This document shows, in pieces, positions 1 to 7,606 of a stretch of 26,268 nt of DNA (the first letter of the stretch is position 1; each line of letters opens with the position of its first letter). The notes below the pieces were generated by a model, which had not been told where the DNA came from, ran no database searches, and worked only from the letters and a program-made list of their open reading frames with translations. Source of the stretch: Thalassiosira profunda (Eukaryota > Bacillariophyta > Thalassiosirophyceae > Thalassiosirales > Thalassiosiraceae); assembly GCA_036939355.1 (NCBI GenBank), contig JALLAP010000020.1:1-26268 (forward strand), in the 5' to 3' direction. The translations under genes were made by a program, and so were the position numbers.

Positions 1-715
1 TCCCGCTCCAGCTCTGGACGGGCGGTGGGCAGCGGGGGAGGCTCATTTTGTAGGAACGAAAGGTGCGCGATGCGGCGTTGCCCAAGGACGACAGAAGGGA
101 CGAGCGCGCCGAGGCATTGAGGTCGCGTAGGAGTCGGGCCGATGAGGGCTGCAGGCCGCCCTGTCCTCCCTGAGATTGGGCCTGTCATCGATAATGTCGT
201 GATGATGTGATTGTTCAGGGCCATTCCCAAGAACACATCATGTGCACAAAATTGGAGCCAAGAGCCGATAAGAGAGCAGTATAAATGAGTACAACCGTCT
301 TCAATCAGATTGCAAAGATCCAGCAGAAATAATTGGCAATACTCACCCCGCTGACCACGCTGGGGGCAAACACACTCGCGCTGCTGATGCTCGCCACGCT
401 CTGGGCGCTCGAATACCGCCGATTGCCCCCCGAGCTCCCCCCCGCCCCGCTCCGGTGCTGCCGGTGCCTCGCATGGCCGCCCGCCCTCCCCGACCGATTG
501 CTCGTGTCGACGCCCCCCTGGGAATACTGCCCCGACGTCCCCTCGGTGTACTCGGAATATTGGGAGTGCTGGCTCTGGCTGTAGGCCGAGTTGACCGAGC
601 GGGAGGCGTCCCCGCCCCCCCGGGCCGCGCTTTGTTGGGCGGCCGAGGACGAGGCGGTCCCGGAGTGCCGGACCTTGTCGAGCTTCTTCTTCGTGGAGCG
701 GGTGAATTTGATCAT
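1..715 (-). CDS. Ser/Gly/Tyr-rich hypothetical protein, two exons, 3' end beyond window
   Basis: I do not recognise this protein. The ATG at 715 opens a basic N-terminus (MIKFTRSTKKKLDKV), followed by a low-complexity stretch rich in Ser, Gln, Tyr, Gly and Arg. The contiguous frame ends at 305, but its last residues read into a consensus donor, GTGAGT, at 346-341. I therefore model exon 1 as 715-347 (123 codons, phase 0), an intron 346-182, and exon 2 from 181 to the left edge. Exon 2 stays open for 60 codons in the phase the intron predicts and continues the Ser/Gln/Gly/Ala-rich composition (AQSQGGQGGLQ at its start), which supports the join. The C-terminus is outside the window. No catalytic motif, signal peptide or membrane segment is visible. 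It is divergent from the gene at 1309. The protein is probably intrinsically disordered, and its function is unknown. Confidence 0.55.
182..346 (-). other. probable 165-nt spliceosomal intron
   Basis: Read on the minus strand, the donor is GTGAGT directly after a GGG codon, and the acceptor is ...CGATGACAG followed by GCCCAA. Both flanks are phase 0. Without splicing, the frame stops 14 codons into the intron with a hydrophobic tail unlike the rest of the protein. With splicing, it stays open to the window edge with matching composition. The same GTGAGT donor is used in the GT61 gene at 5510. RNA data would be needed to exclude nearby alternative acceptors. Confidence 0.55.
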
Positions 716-1308
716 GGTGTATGTGAAAGTTGCAAGTCAACAAACTGCCCTGGACGATCGATCCCAAAATCGCCCCAAAATCGACCACGATACGCGCCGC
801 CGACGCCCCTCTGCTGAGACCGATGCCACCGCCGCTGGCCTCCGCTGTGTGCGTCCAATATCCTTGCCCTCGCTGTATTGTAGGTGACGCGGCGCGGCGC
901 GGCGTTGGATGTGGATGTGGGGCCGCTCTGTTTTGGGCGGCGAAAGTTGAAAAAGTGCCCAGCCTTCTACATGCTAAGGAATCAGTACCAAAAAGAGAGG
1001 GAGAGAGGGAACTTGTTTAGTGTAAAGGAGCCCTCGTGACTTTCCCCACCAATGCTTCTATCTCGCGTCCAAATCAAGTGGTTTGCAAAGTATCTTGCAA
1101 AAAGATTCGAGCTAACATGTTATCAAAATCAATACGACGTGGCTCTAGCTTTCCGCATTTCCGCCCCCCCGCCAGCACACTTGTGTGGTTGCCGCCGCCC
1201 TTGCCGCGGTCCACCCCTATCCCACCTCTATCACCAGCGCCGCACCTTGGAGCACGCCTCTTGGATCCTCGTTCACCGCCACTAACGTGGGTTTGCATTT
1301 TGCAAAGC
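716..1308. promoter_or_regulatory. divergent intergenic region between the genes at 715 (-) and 1309 (+)
   Basis: This is a 593-nt space with no convincing gene. It contains four copies of the palindrome TTGCAA: 730-735, 1083-1088, 1095-1100 and 1300-1305. The first lies 15 nt upstream of the minus-strand ATG and the last lies 3 nt upstream of the plus-strand ATG. There is also a direct repeat of CCCAAAATCG around 764-783, and GC-rich simple sequence (GGCGC repeats, then TGGATG repeats) around 890-920. A shared bidirectional promoter is inferred from position only. No TATA box is obvious. An in-frame ATG at 1117 could extend the plus-strand gene by 64 codons; the sequence there looks like untranslated leader. 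Confidence 0.4.
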
Positions 1309-2526
1309 ATGGCCAAATCATCCTCGCCCTCGCCCGCCAAGCGGGCCAAGTCCGCGACGGTGAAGGGCACCAAAAATGCGTTTGACGTCATGGCCGCGTC
1401 GGCCAGGCTCTGCTGGCCCTCCTCTCGGCAGTCGGCCGTCTCTGTCCTCGAGATCGTGGCCGAGAATGGGTGGCTTTCGTGGCAGGATGACGAGGAGCCT
1501 CGTCAGAATCCGACCCTTTCCAACCTGCGTCTCACATCTCGCGGCGTGAAGAATTTCATGGACGAGCCTGCCCATGGCGGCCCAGACTTCGAGGCCATCG
1601 TTAGCTACCTGGACATCAAGAATGGATTCGATGACCCTGATGATATGGGATTCTGCGATTGGTGCTATTCACACGACGGTCAGGGCTGCGATACGTGCGC
1701 CGGGGAAGGATTCGAATATCAAGTTTGCACCTGCAAGAAGCTTCATCGCTACGGTCCGTCGTTGATTCTACTGGATCCTAGATTGCACCCAGCCCTCAAC
1801 TTTGAGGCACTCCCAGAGAGGAAGCGCGCGTCGCTAATGCTGCAGTTTCTCCGCAAAGTGGCGTCCAACTTTCACAGAGAGGATTGGGAGGATTGGGAGA
1901 AGATGGGTATGTATTACCCTCTGCGCCCAGACCTCACTATGCTCGATCCGAAGTTTTGCTATGGGTCAAATGGATTCTGCAGCGAGCTCAAGGAATACAA
2001 TCTGCCTTTCTACAACTTCATCCACCACCTTCTCTTCGCGGGCTGGGCGGAGAATGACACCTATGGTCCACCTGGATCCTCTCCCTTTCGCGGACGCCTG
2101 CTCGGGGATGGAAAAGATTACAATGCTTGGAACGGCGGAGACAACGAAAGATTCGATGATATATTCAACTGTTTCATGACTCTGCACAAATCGGATGAAG
2201 AGGAGACTGTGCCAGTGGGGAGTGGGTACCCTCGTTATACGAAATCTCAGGTCCAGTACCTCCCGGAGGCGATTCGCCGGTGCGTCGCGAACACGGTGGA
2301 TCACAGGGCGGTGCGTTTGCTGGGAAAACACATCGCTGACAGCATCGACATCTACTTCCTCGTGCGGAGTACATATGGCGCCTGCAAGGAAGAGCTGAGC
2401 GAAGTGAAGTGGATGCCGTGCCTTGGTACGGGGGTCGAGGAGTTGTTTGGCCCTTCTGCTGACTACCGAGGGTACAACCCAGAGCACGAGCACTGCAATA
2501 TCGATTACACTGGCCTGCGTTGGTAG
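1309..2526 (+). CDS. hypothetical protein with a cysteine-pair (possible zinc-binding) segment
   Basis: This is a 405-residue protein I do not recognise. The N-terminus is short and basic (MAKSSSPSPAKRAKS), compatible with nuclear location. The main body is globular, acidic and aromatic-rich. Around residues 116-142 it has closely spaced cysteines in a CxxC-x9-CxxC-x10-CxC pattern (CDWC, CDTC, CTC), reminiscent of DnaJ-type or other small zinc-binding modules; metal binding is inferred. There is no membrane segment. I chose the ATG at 1309 because it sits 3 nt after a TTGCAA palindrome, and because the upstream in-frame codons (from an ATG at 1117) are Pro/Leu low-complexity. The frame is uninterrupted to TAG at 2526. 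It converges with the small NTF2-like gene 100 nt downstream. Confidence 0.75.
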   Translation: MAKSSSPSPAKRAKSATVKGTKNAFDVMAASARLCWPSSRQSAVSVLEIVAENGWLSWQDDEEPRQNPTLSNLRLTSRGVKNFMDEPAHGGPDFEAIVSYLDIKNGFDDPDDMGFCDWCYSHDGQGCDTCAGEGFEYQVCTCKKLHRYGPSLILLDPRLHPALNFEALPERKRASLMLQFLRKVASNFHREDWEDWEKMGMYYPLRPDLTMLDPKFCYGSNGFCSELKEYNLPFYNFIHHLLFAGWAENDTYGPPGSSPFRGRLLGDGKDYNAWNGGDNERFDDIFNCFMTLHKSDEEETVPVGSGYPRYTKSQVQYLPEAIRRCVANTVDHRAVRLLGKHIADSIDIYFLVRSTYGACKEELSEVKWMPCLGTGVEELFGPSADYRGYNPEHEHCNIDYTGLRW

Positions 2527-2627
2527 AGGGATATGCAATGAAAGACGATGGTATTGTTGCGACAGTTTCATTGAAATCTGCCGTCTACTGATAGAATTTC
2601 ATATTATGCAAGACTCTGGTTGGTGGT

Positions 2628-3068
2628 CTAGAGGGAGCCGCTCTCGGCTTTACTGCTCGCCTGATACTTGCCAATGACATTGTACCTGTGAAAGTGGCCG
2701 GCGCAGCTCGCCCTCGCAATAGATCCGAATGAGTCCACGTGATAAGCCCTCGCGAGCTTGCCGTTCTCCACCGAGCAAACCAGCCGGATGAGCCTCTCTC
2801 CGTAGTCGTTCTCTTGGAGAACCTGAAAGTCAACGCACTCCAATCCAATCTTCCGGAAGTGAAGGAGGGTGGCCTTGTACCCCTCGGTGAAGTAGCCGGC
2901 GTGTCTTGTCCTCACCTCCTCTCGGTCCACCCGTTTGCCGTCCTTGAATTTTACAGAATAGCTCTTGTGAAACAGATCGTCGAAGAGCTGCTGCTCGGTC
3001 CCGGAAAAGGGCTTCCTCGTCCCATCGAAGGCGGCAATATACTTTCGGAGCGCTTCTTCACAGGCCAT
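2628..3068 (-). CDS. small NTF2/SnoaL-like fold protein
   Basis: This is a 146-residue soluble protein. Its size, an N-terminal helix (EALRKYIAAFDG), an F-x-LFHKSYSV segment and a strand-rich second half ending in a short-chain-like tail (HFHRYNVIGKYQ) suggest the cystatin-like alpha+beta cone of NTF2/SnoaL-like proteins. Proteins of this type occur widely in algae without assigned function, so I give no substrate. I used the ATG at 3068 (context AACATGGCC). An in-frame ATG at 3197 would add 43 residues that are rich in Ser/Thr/His/Arg/Lys and free of acidic residues, so a mitochondrial presequence is possible, although the A-rich sequence also looks like a 5' leader. It lies on the same strand as, and 401 nt beyond the stop of, the gene at 3470-4372. 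Confidence 0.6.
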   Translation of the reverse strand: MACEEALRKYIAAFDGTRKPFSGTEQQLFDDLFHKSYSVKFKDGKRVDREEVRTRHAGYFTEGYKATLLHFRKIGLECVDFQVLQENDYGERLIRLVCSVENGKLARAYHVDSFGSIARASCAGHFHRYNVIGKYQASSKAESGSL

Positions 3069-3469
3069 GTTGGTTGTGGCATTTATTGCTATGTGGTTGC
3101 TATTGATGCGTATTTGCTGCTTTGTATGTTGTGTATGAGAGCTTGAGATGCGAGCAAGTTTGTGGGAGGCCAAGTGTGATCGGTATCTTGTCTGCATCTG
3201 AAATTGGCTTCATGAGGCATCTGCGAGATTCCGTTGTCGATCACATTTCTTGTCACCGAAAGCGGTGCCAGCCAGGGGGTGTCAAGACGTTGTCGGATGC
3301 TGGCAGATAGGCCCAGGTACATACAAGAGTCAACATTTAAGATATGTAGAATGTAAACGCCGCCGTGCCGACATCCACGGCACGGCGGCCCGCCTCGCCG
3401 ACAGAGTGTCACATGCATTGCCAGGTACAATCACTCCTGCTGCATCGCATAACCAGCGAGGGTCTCTGC
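3069..3469. other. 401-nt intergenic space, 5' of the NTF2-like gene and 3' of the dioxygenase-like gene
   Basis: This tail-to-head space holds no gene I can support. Its right-hand part, near the NTF2-like ATG, is A/T- and CA-rich on the minus strand, like an untranslated leader. The part near 3360-3400 is GC-rich and has the near-repeat GCCGTGCCGAC / CACGGCACGGCGG, a short inverted repeat that may form a hairpin 3' of the dioxygenase-like gene. No TATA box or polyadenylation signal was identified with confidence. Confidence 0.35.
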
Positions 3470-4372
3470 TCAAGCCGCCTTCGTCTTCTTTGCAGAACCG
3501 CCGCTTCCTCCAAACACACTCGCGATCTTCCGGAGCAAATACGCAACCACCAAAACTGCCAGGACGGGCGGCGTGTAAAGCATCGTCGGCAGCAGAACCG
3601 TCGTGGCGCGCTCGATCGACAACATCTTCCCAAGGATCGTGGTGCCCGTCTGGCACAGCGGGTACGGCTCTCCCAAGTCCAATCCCTTCGCCACGCACAC
3701 AACCTCCTTCAATGCTGAGGTATTGGCGAACAGATCCTCCGTCACCGAGGCGTCTGTTTCGATGACAAAGTCGAATGTGGCCGCGTGCGATCCGTCCTCC
3801 AGTTTTGCAATGTCGAGCTGCATGCTGACGTCGCTCAGGTTGTGCTCCGGCGAAAGGACTTCTCTGAAATCGTACCCCCGGGTCGGATCGTCCGGAAAAG
3901 TCAGCTGCGTGACCATCAGTTTGTGCCCGGGCGCAAACACGGCGATGTGGATGTGCCGCAACGAATAGGGAATCAGTTCCGTTCCGTACAGGCGGTGGCC
4001 GCAGCCGGCAGTGATGCCGTAGGAGCCGGGCATGTGCGTGAGGAAGGAATAGCGCCCCTCCTCGTCTGTTCGCACGGCGCCGCGACACTCCCCGTCGGGG
4101 GTCAGAGAATAGCGTCCCTTGCTGTCGGGGCTCCACACGTCGACAACTGCGCCAGCAACGGGGTTGCACTCCTCGTCGAGCACTCGCCCCGAGACGGCCA
4201 GCTGCACCGAACCCACGTCGACGAGCGACCGCGAAAAGATGCTCGAAGCGAGCATCAGTTTCCCGTCGTCCTCGCCGCGACATATCTTGGGCGCGTCGCC
4301 GTCGAGGAGGGGCTGGCCCGGGAACCAGAGGGGGCCCCAGGCGAGGTTAGTGGTGGGCGTGCACTTGGCCAT
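3470..4372 (-). CDS. intradiol ring-cleavage dioxygenase-like protein with C-terminal membrane anchor
   Basis: The protein has 300 residues. It carries the four non-heme Fe(III) ligands expected of intradiol dioxygenases (catechol 1,2-dioxygenase family), which open an aromatic ring between two adjacent hydroxyls. By pattern these are Tyr88 (SKGRYS), Tyr118 (MPGSYGI), His140 and His142 (RHIHI), followed by the family's TQLTFPDDP. A transthyretin-like beta-fold start (SGRVLDEECNPVAGAVVDVW) precedes them. There is no signal peptide. About residues 258-281 form one hydrophobic helix followed by a short basic tail (SAKKTKAA), so a tail-anchored topology with a cytosolic enzyme domain is likely. 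The true substrate cannot be told. I used the ATG at 4372; the open frame runs upstream to 5164, but that extension is antisense to the divergent GT61 gene and has no family similarity. Confidence 0.85.
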   Translation of the reverse strand: MAKCTPTTNLAWGPLWFPGQPLLDGDAPKICRGEDDGKLMLASSIFSRSLVDVGSVQLAVSGRVLDEECNPVAGAVVDVWSPDSKGRYSLTPDGECRGAVRTDEEGRYSFLTHMPGSYGITAGCGHRLYGTELIPYSLRHIHIAVFAPGHKLMVTQLTFPDDPTRGYDFREVLSPEHNLSDVSMQLDIAKLEDGSHAATFDFVIETDASVTEDLFANTSALKEVVCVAKGLDLGEPYPLCQTGTTILGKMLSIERATTVLLPTMLYTPPVLAVLVVAYLLRKIASVFGGSGGSAKKTKAA

Positions 4373-4595
4373 CGTGCGTCGGGTTGTTCGGAGAGCTACT
4401 GCGGGGTTGTGTTCTTCTGGACAAGCAAGAAGGGTATCTTGCAAAAATCCTCCTCCGCTCCTCGCTCTGATCACCAACTTCAACTTCCGTCCCGCCCAGC
4501 CCGCCGCCCTCTTCTCCACACTCATTAGCGCACGCCCTCTCCCGCTGCGCCGGCGCTTGATGCCGCCGGTTCGATGAAGGGCGCGGTTGGCGGAG
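4373..4595. promoter_or_regulatory. shared divergent upstream region
   Basis: This 223-nt space separates the ATG codons of the dioxygenase-like gene (-) and the GT61 gene (+). It contains a TTGCAAAAA element at 4439-4447, the same motif found in other intergenic spaces here. Bidirectional promoter function is inferred from position. An out-of-frame ATG at 4574 precedes the GT61 start and could be a short upstream ORF if it lies in the transcript. Confidence 0.35.
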
Positions 4596-6298
4596 ATGCC
4601 CAAAGGAATTGGGCGGACACGCCGGAGGCGCAAGTGGTGGCCGCTGTGTGCACTATCGCTATCGGTGTTGGCCTCAATCGTACCGCTCGCCCTCGATGCG
4701 GGGCAGTATTGGCTTCCCATCGAGAAGGGGAATGGACTCCGCGACGAAGCCTTTGTGGGCGCATCCAACTTTCTCCAGAGACTGCGAAATGAATACGAAC
4801 AAAAGATGGCGAGTCCATTGCCCCACTGTCGGGGCAACTCAACTGATGCGTCATCAAATGGCCAGAAAATGCGATTGTTCAATCGAGCCGTCCAGGTGGA
4901 CTGGATAGGCCGGGAGCTTTCGTCGGTGGTGCCCACGTGGAGCGCAAGCGATACCGCCTCCTGCCAATTTGTCGCGTTGGCCTTTCCTCCCACCGATGCT
5001 GCATTGGACAGAGCTCTGGAGCAAAGAACGTATGTCAGCGCCTTCCGCACCAGTGCCCAGTGCAATGAATTGAACTGGGCAAAGTGGGAGGCAAATGCCT
5101 CTGTCTCTTGCAAAGGGATTAATTTCCCGGGCACTCTCGGTGGCAAAACCCTTGAGGAATGCACGGACGAGGCTTCTAGAGGAGTGTACCTGAACGTGTC
5201 AACAATGAGAGACTCCCCTTCGTCGCTGCTCAGATCGTTTACGGGATCGTTGGGCGGTGTTCTTCCGCCACCGCCAACAATGGTTTATAGCACGAATGCG
5301 CTGTTGGGCAATGAGCAATTGATCACTGTCCCACGCGTGCCGTTCGAAGCTTACTTCCCCGGATGCACTCAATACTGGCACGCGATGAGCACAGCAAAGA
5401 CGGCCTCTCGTGCCGCAGCAAAGCATTCCCCACAACTACTTCAATTATGCGACGGCGGGATGGGAAAGTGTCCCTATCCAGTTTACGACTTAGTGATTGA
5501 GGTCTTCCAGTGAGTGCAATGCCCAATAACGACCATCCCTTGCCAAGCGCATCATTGCTAATCAACCATTTCATCAAACGAAGGGCATTCTGCAATGGGG
5601 TCTTTCACGTGATGATTGAGATCTTTCCCCGGATTGCGCCATTCTTAGATTCGTTGGTGGGGGAGGACATGCCCGCTTTTGCCATCCGCAATGGCTGCGG
5701 AGAAGTCAAAGATTTTGTGCACCAAGCTTACCAACTGGTCGGTCTCGATGCAACAATTCTCGGAGACGAAACTGTGTTTGCCAAGGAGGTGCTCGTTCCC
5801 ACCGAAGGATTTGCGCACTCGCCGCTTCTCAACTACTGGAATGTTTTGTCGGTGCGACGTCACGTCGAACGGCGCATCGGACCTATTCCTGCATCGAGTA
5901 GTTCAAAGAAGATAGTTTTGGTGATCGTGCGAGACGCATCACGGAGAAGCGACGACATGATCTTCAACGAACGATTCATGGAACAACTGGCAGCAGGATT
6001 GCCAGACCACAATGTCACGACATTTCGCTCGAGCAACGACGCACTCATGGGATGCCTTGCTTGCCAGGTGAAGGCGTTCATGGCGGCTGATGTCATAATT
6101 GGGTCTCACGGCGCTGGATTGTCGCATCTCATGTTTGCCAAAGCTGGTGCAACGGTGCTGGAGCGAATTGTGTCCGGCAACGACAGCGGAATCTATGCAG
6201 AGCTATCGTTCATTACGGGCTTGAAGTACTTCCCGGTGCATAATGCGGCGACGGCGGAGGCCTATCGGGACACCATTCTCTTCGCGGACGGCGAATGA
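4596..6298 (+). CDS. GT61-family (DUF563) glycosyltransferase, Golgi type II membrane protein, two exons
   Basis: The exons are 4596-5509 and 5584-6298; together they give a 542-residue protein. A short basic cytosolic tail (GRTRRRRKW) precedes a single hydrophobic anchor at about residues 13-30, which is typical of a Golgi type II enzyme. The lumenal part matches the GT61/DUF563 plan: an N/F-H-x-x-x-E entry motif (NGVFHVMIEIFPR) right after the splice junction, a central nucleotide-sugar region, and the family signature GSHGAGLSHLMFAKAG. GT61 members transfer xylose, arabinose or N-acetylglucosamine onto glycans or polysaccharides; the donor here is not determinable. I used the first ATG, 4596; an upstream TTG in frame is not a plausible start. 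The second exon alone would lack an anchor, so the split is an intron, not two genes. The stop lies 29 nt from the convergent DUF501 gene. Confidence 0.88.
5510..5583 (+). other. 74-nt intron in the GT61 gene
   Basis: The donor is GTGAGT at 5510-5515, a branch-site-like TTGCTAATCAAC lies at about 5555, and the acceptor is CGAAG ending at 5583. Splicing leaves two bases (CA) that pair with G5584 to make Gln, then restores the frame into AFCNGVFH. This joins the two halves of the GT61 domain with no gap. The unspliced frame stops at once (TGA 5511-5513). Confidence 0.85.
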
Positions 6299-6327
6299 AG
6301 GGAATCGCTTGATCAACTCTTGATGTC

Positions 6328-7273
6328 TTACTCCACGTTTCCTTTGAGCTCTTTCCGTCGCTCCCTCGTGCTCCTCAGCTTTTGCCGATTCTTCCGTGGG
6401 ACGTACCCCCAATCCGACGGCCGACTTTCGTTTCTCTTGCTGCATTGCTGCCAGCACACGTCGCTGCCTGATGTTTGCACCCCTCTCTCCTCCAGGATTC
6501 GAAGGGCCTCCTTCCCTATTATATTGCCCTCCGCGCGGCACAAGTGGTCCGCAACGTGGGCATGCACACATTTCACGTTGAAAGTTTGGCCCGGCGGTAT
6601 CCCCGCCACCCCGCTCTCCAGAAACCGCTGCGCGTTGTACTTTCCCATCCTCTCCTCTAGTTTGCCCCTATCATCCTTTGCCAGCTCCATCCGGATTTGC
6701 TTTTGCGCGTCGTTGGCCCGCTCGTACCCCTCGCTCTTTCTTTCGGCGTCCATACTTCGATCGTCCCGTCGCAGCCAGTCGCTCATCTGGCGCACCCCGC
6801 CCTCTCCTTCATATTCATCAATTGCCTCACATAGGAGGGGGCACGATAATCGAAACAGCCCGCTCACGAGCTTGGGGCCGTTGGTGGGGTGGAATCCAAA
6901 CGCCTGCGGGTGGCCGTGCCGACAGAGGTTGGACGATATGCAAAAGACCTGCGATGGCTGGAGGGGGTGGAACAGCTGTCGCTCCTGAATTGTGTCTAAA
7001 TGCTCATCGGTTGGGACCCGAAATATATGGTTTGCAATGGTTGACGCGTCGAAACTGCTCTCGGCATCTTGTGATGGGTCCAAACCATCACACAGCCGAG
7101 AAGGCATCATCACTCGTGAAGATACCGCGGGCGAGGGCGTCCCCGCATTTCTGCTCGATGATATTGAAGCACTCCAAGAGTGCCGTCCATTGCGCAATCT
7201 TGCTCGTTCGGAGGCAAATGCAAGTGCGATGGGAAGAGCCGATGGCATCGCCATCGACCAGATGGCGAGACAT
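6328..7273 (-). CDS. DUF501-domain protein
   Basis: The conserved part (minus strand, about 6984-6400) follows the DUF501 pattern known mainly from actinobacteria and other bacteria. It has a RQL start, a cysteine segment ending in GHPQAFGFHPT, GLFRLSCPLL, a variable helical insert, then GVAGI and the hallmark VKCVHAHVADHL followed by GNIIGKEAL. The function is unknown across the family. The N-terminus is uncertain. The frame carrying DUF501 runs upstream to an ATG at 7302, but residues coded by 7000-7300 look unnatural. A neighbouring frame from an ATG at 7273 has cleaner codon use and a more protein-like sequence (LRTSKIAQWTALLECFNIIE). A 109-nt intron at 6985-7093 would join them as ...DDAFSA/ERQL..., giving 278 residues and a good DUF501 start. 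The C-terminal tail is Lys/Arg-rich. Confidence 0.75.
6985..7093 (-). other. candidate intron in the DUF501 gene (uncertain)
   Basis: On the minus strand the candidate donor is GTGTGA at 7093, a weak consensus, and the acceptor is AATTCAG ending at 6985. The length of 109 nt has the right remainder to move from the 7273 frame into the DUF501 frame. Alternatives with the same remainder exist, for example a donor GTATCT at 7125 with an acceptor ending at 7068 (58 nt), so only the frame change, not its exact borders, is supported. Confidence 0.35.
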
Positions 7274-7606
7274 GAGATCCCGCGCACCGATTTGCACCAC
7301 ATCTTGGGATCGCCCTGCCACAACGCGCACAGGGCCTCGCTCCGATGGGCTCAAACCGGCTCGAATAGTAGGGTGAGGCTGGCAGGAGGGCACAGGCGGC
7401 CGCCAGCGCCACGGTTGGAGTTGGTTTGCAGCCGCGTACAGTGGGTGATAGAGGAGGTGATGTGAGTCGTGTTGCAAATAATGAGGCCGAGCTCTGAGTC
7501 GCGAGTCCATCCGCCCACTCGCCCACGCCACCCACAACTCGACGTGGGTTGCTATCCGCTCCGTCCGCGAGCTCCGGAGGCCTCGGCCCCTCTATAACTC
7601 TCCAGC
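7274..7606. promoter_or_regulatory. divergent upstream region of the DUF501 and ANKZF1/Vms1 genes
   Basis: This 333-nt space lies between two divergent starts. It contains a TTGCAA palindrome at 7472-7477 in the context GTTGCAAATAATGAGG, and a TATAA-like CTATAAC about 15 nt before the plus-strand ATG, which is too close for a normal TATA box. Its left part may still be 5' coding sequence of the DUF501 gene if an upstream exon exists. Confidence 0.35.

Noticed and set aside
1966..2571. 201-codon minus-strand frame opposite the Cys-motif gene
   Set aside because: No recognisable domain; it mirrors the codons of the plus-strand gene, which has better protein-like composition.
4373..5164. Upstream extension of the dioxygenase-like frame (about 264 codons)
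   Set aside because: It is antisense to exon 1 of the GT61 gene and shows no family similarity; the ATG at 4372 begins the plausible protein.
5510..6298. The second GT61 frame as a separate gene starting with GTG
   Set aside because: It lacks a membrane anchor, and the GTG is the intron donor; splicing restores one continuous GT61 protein.
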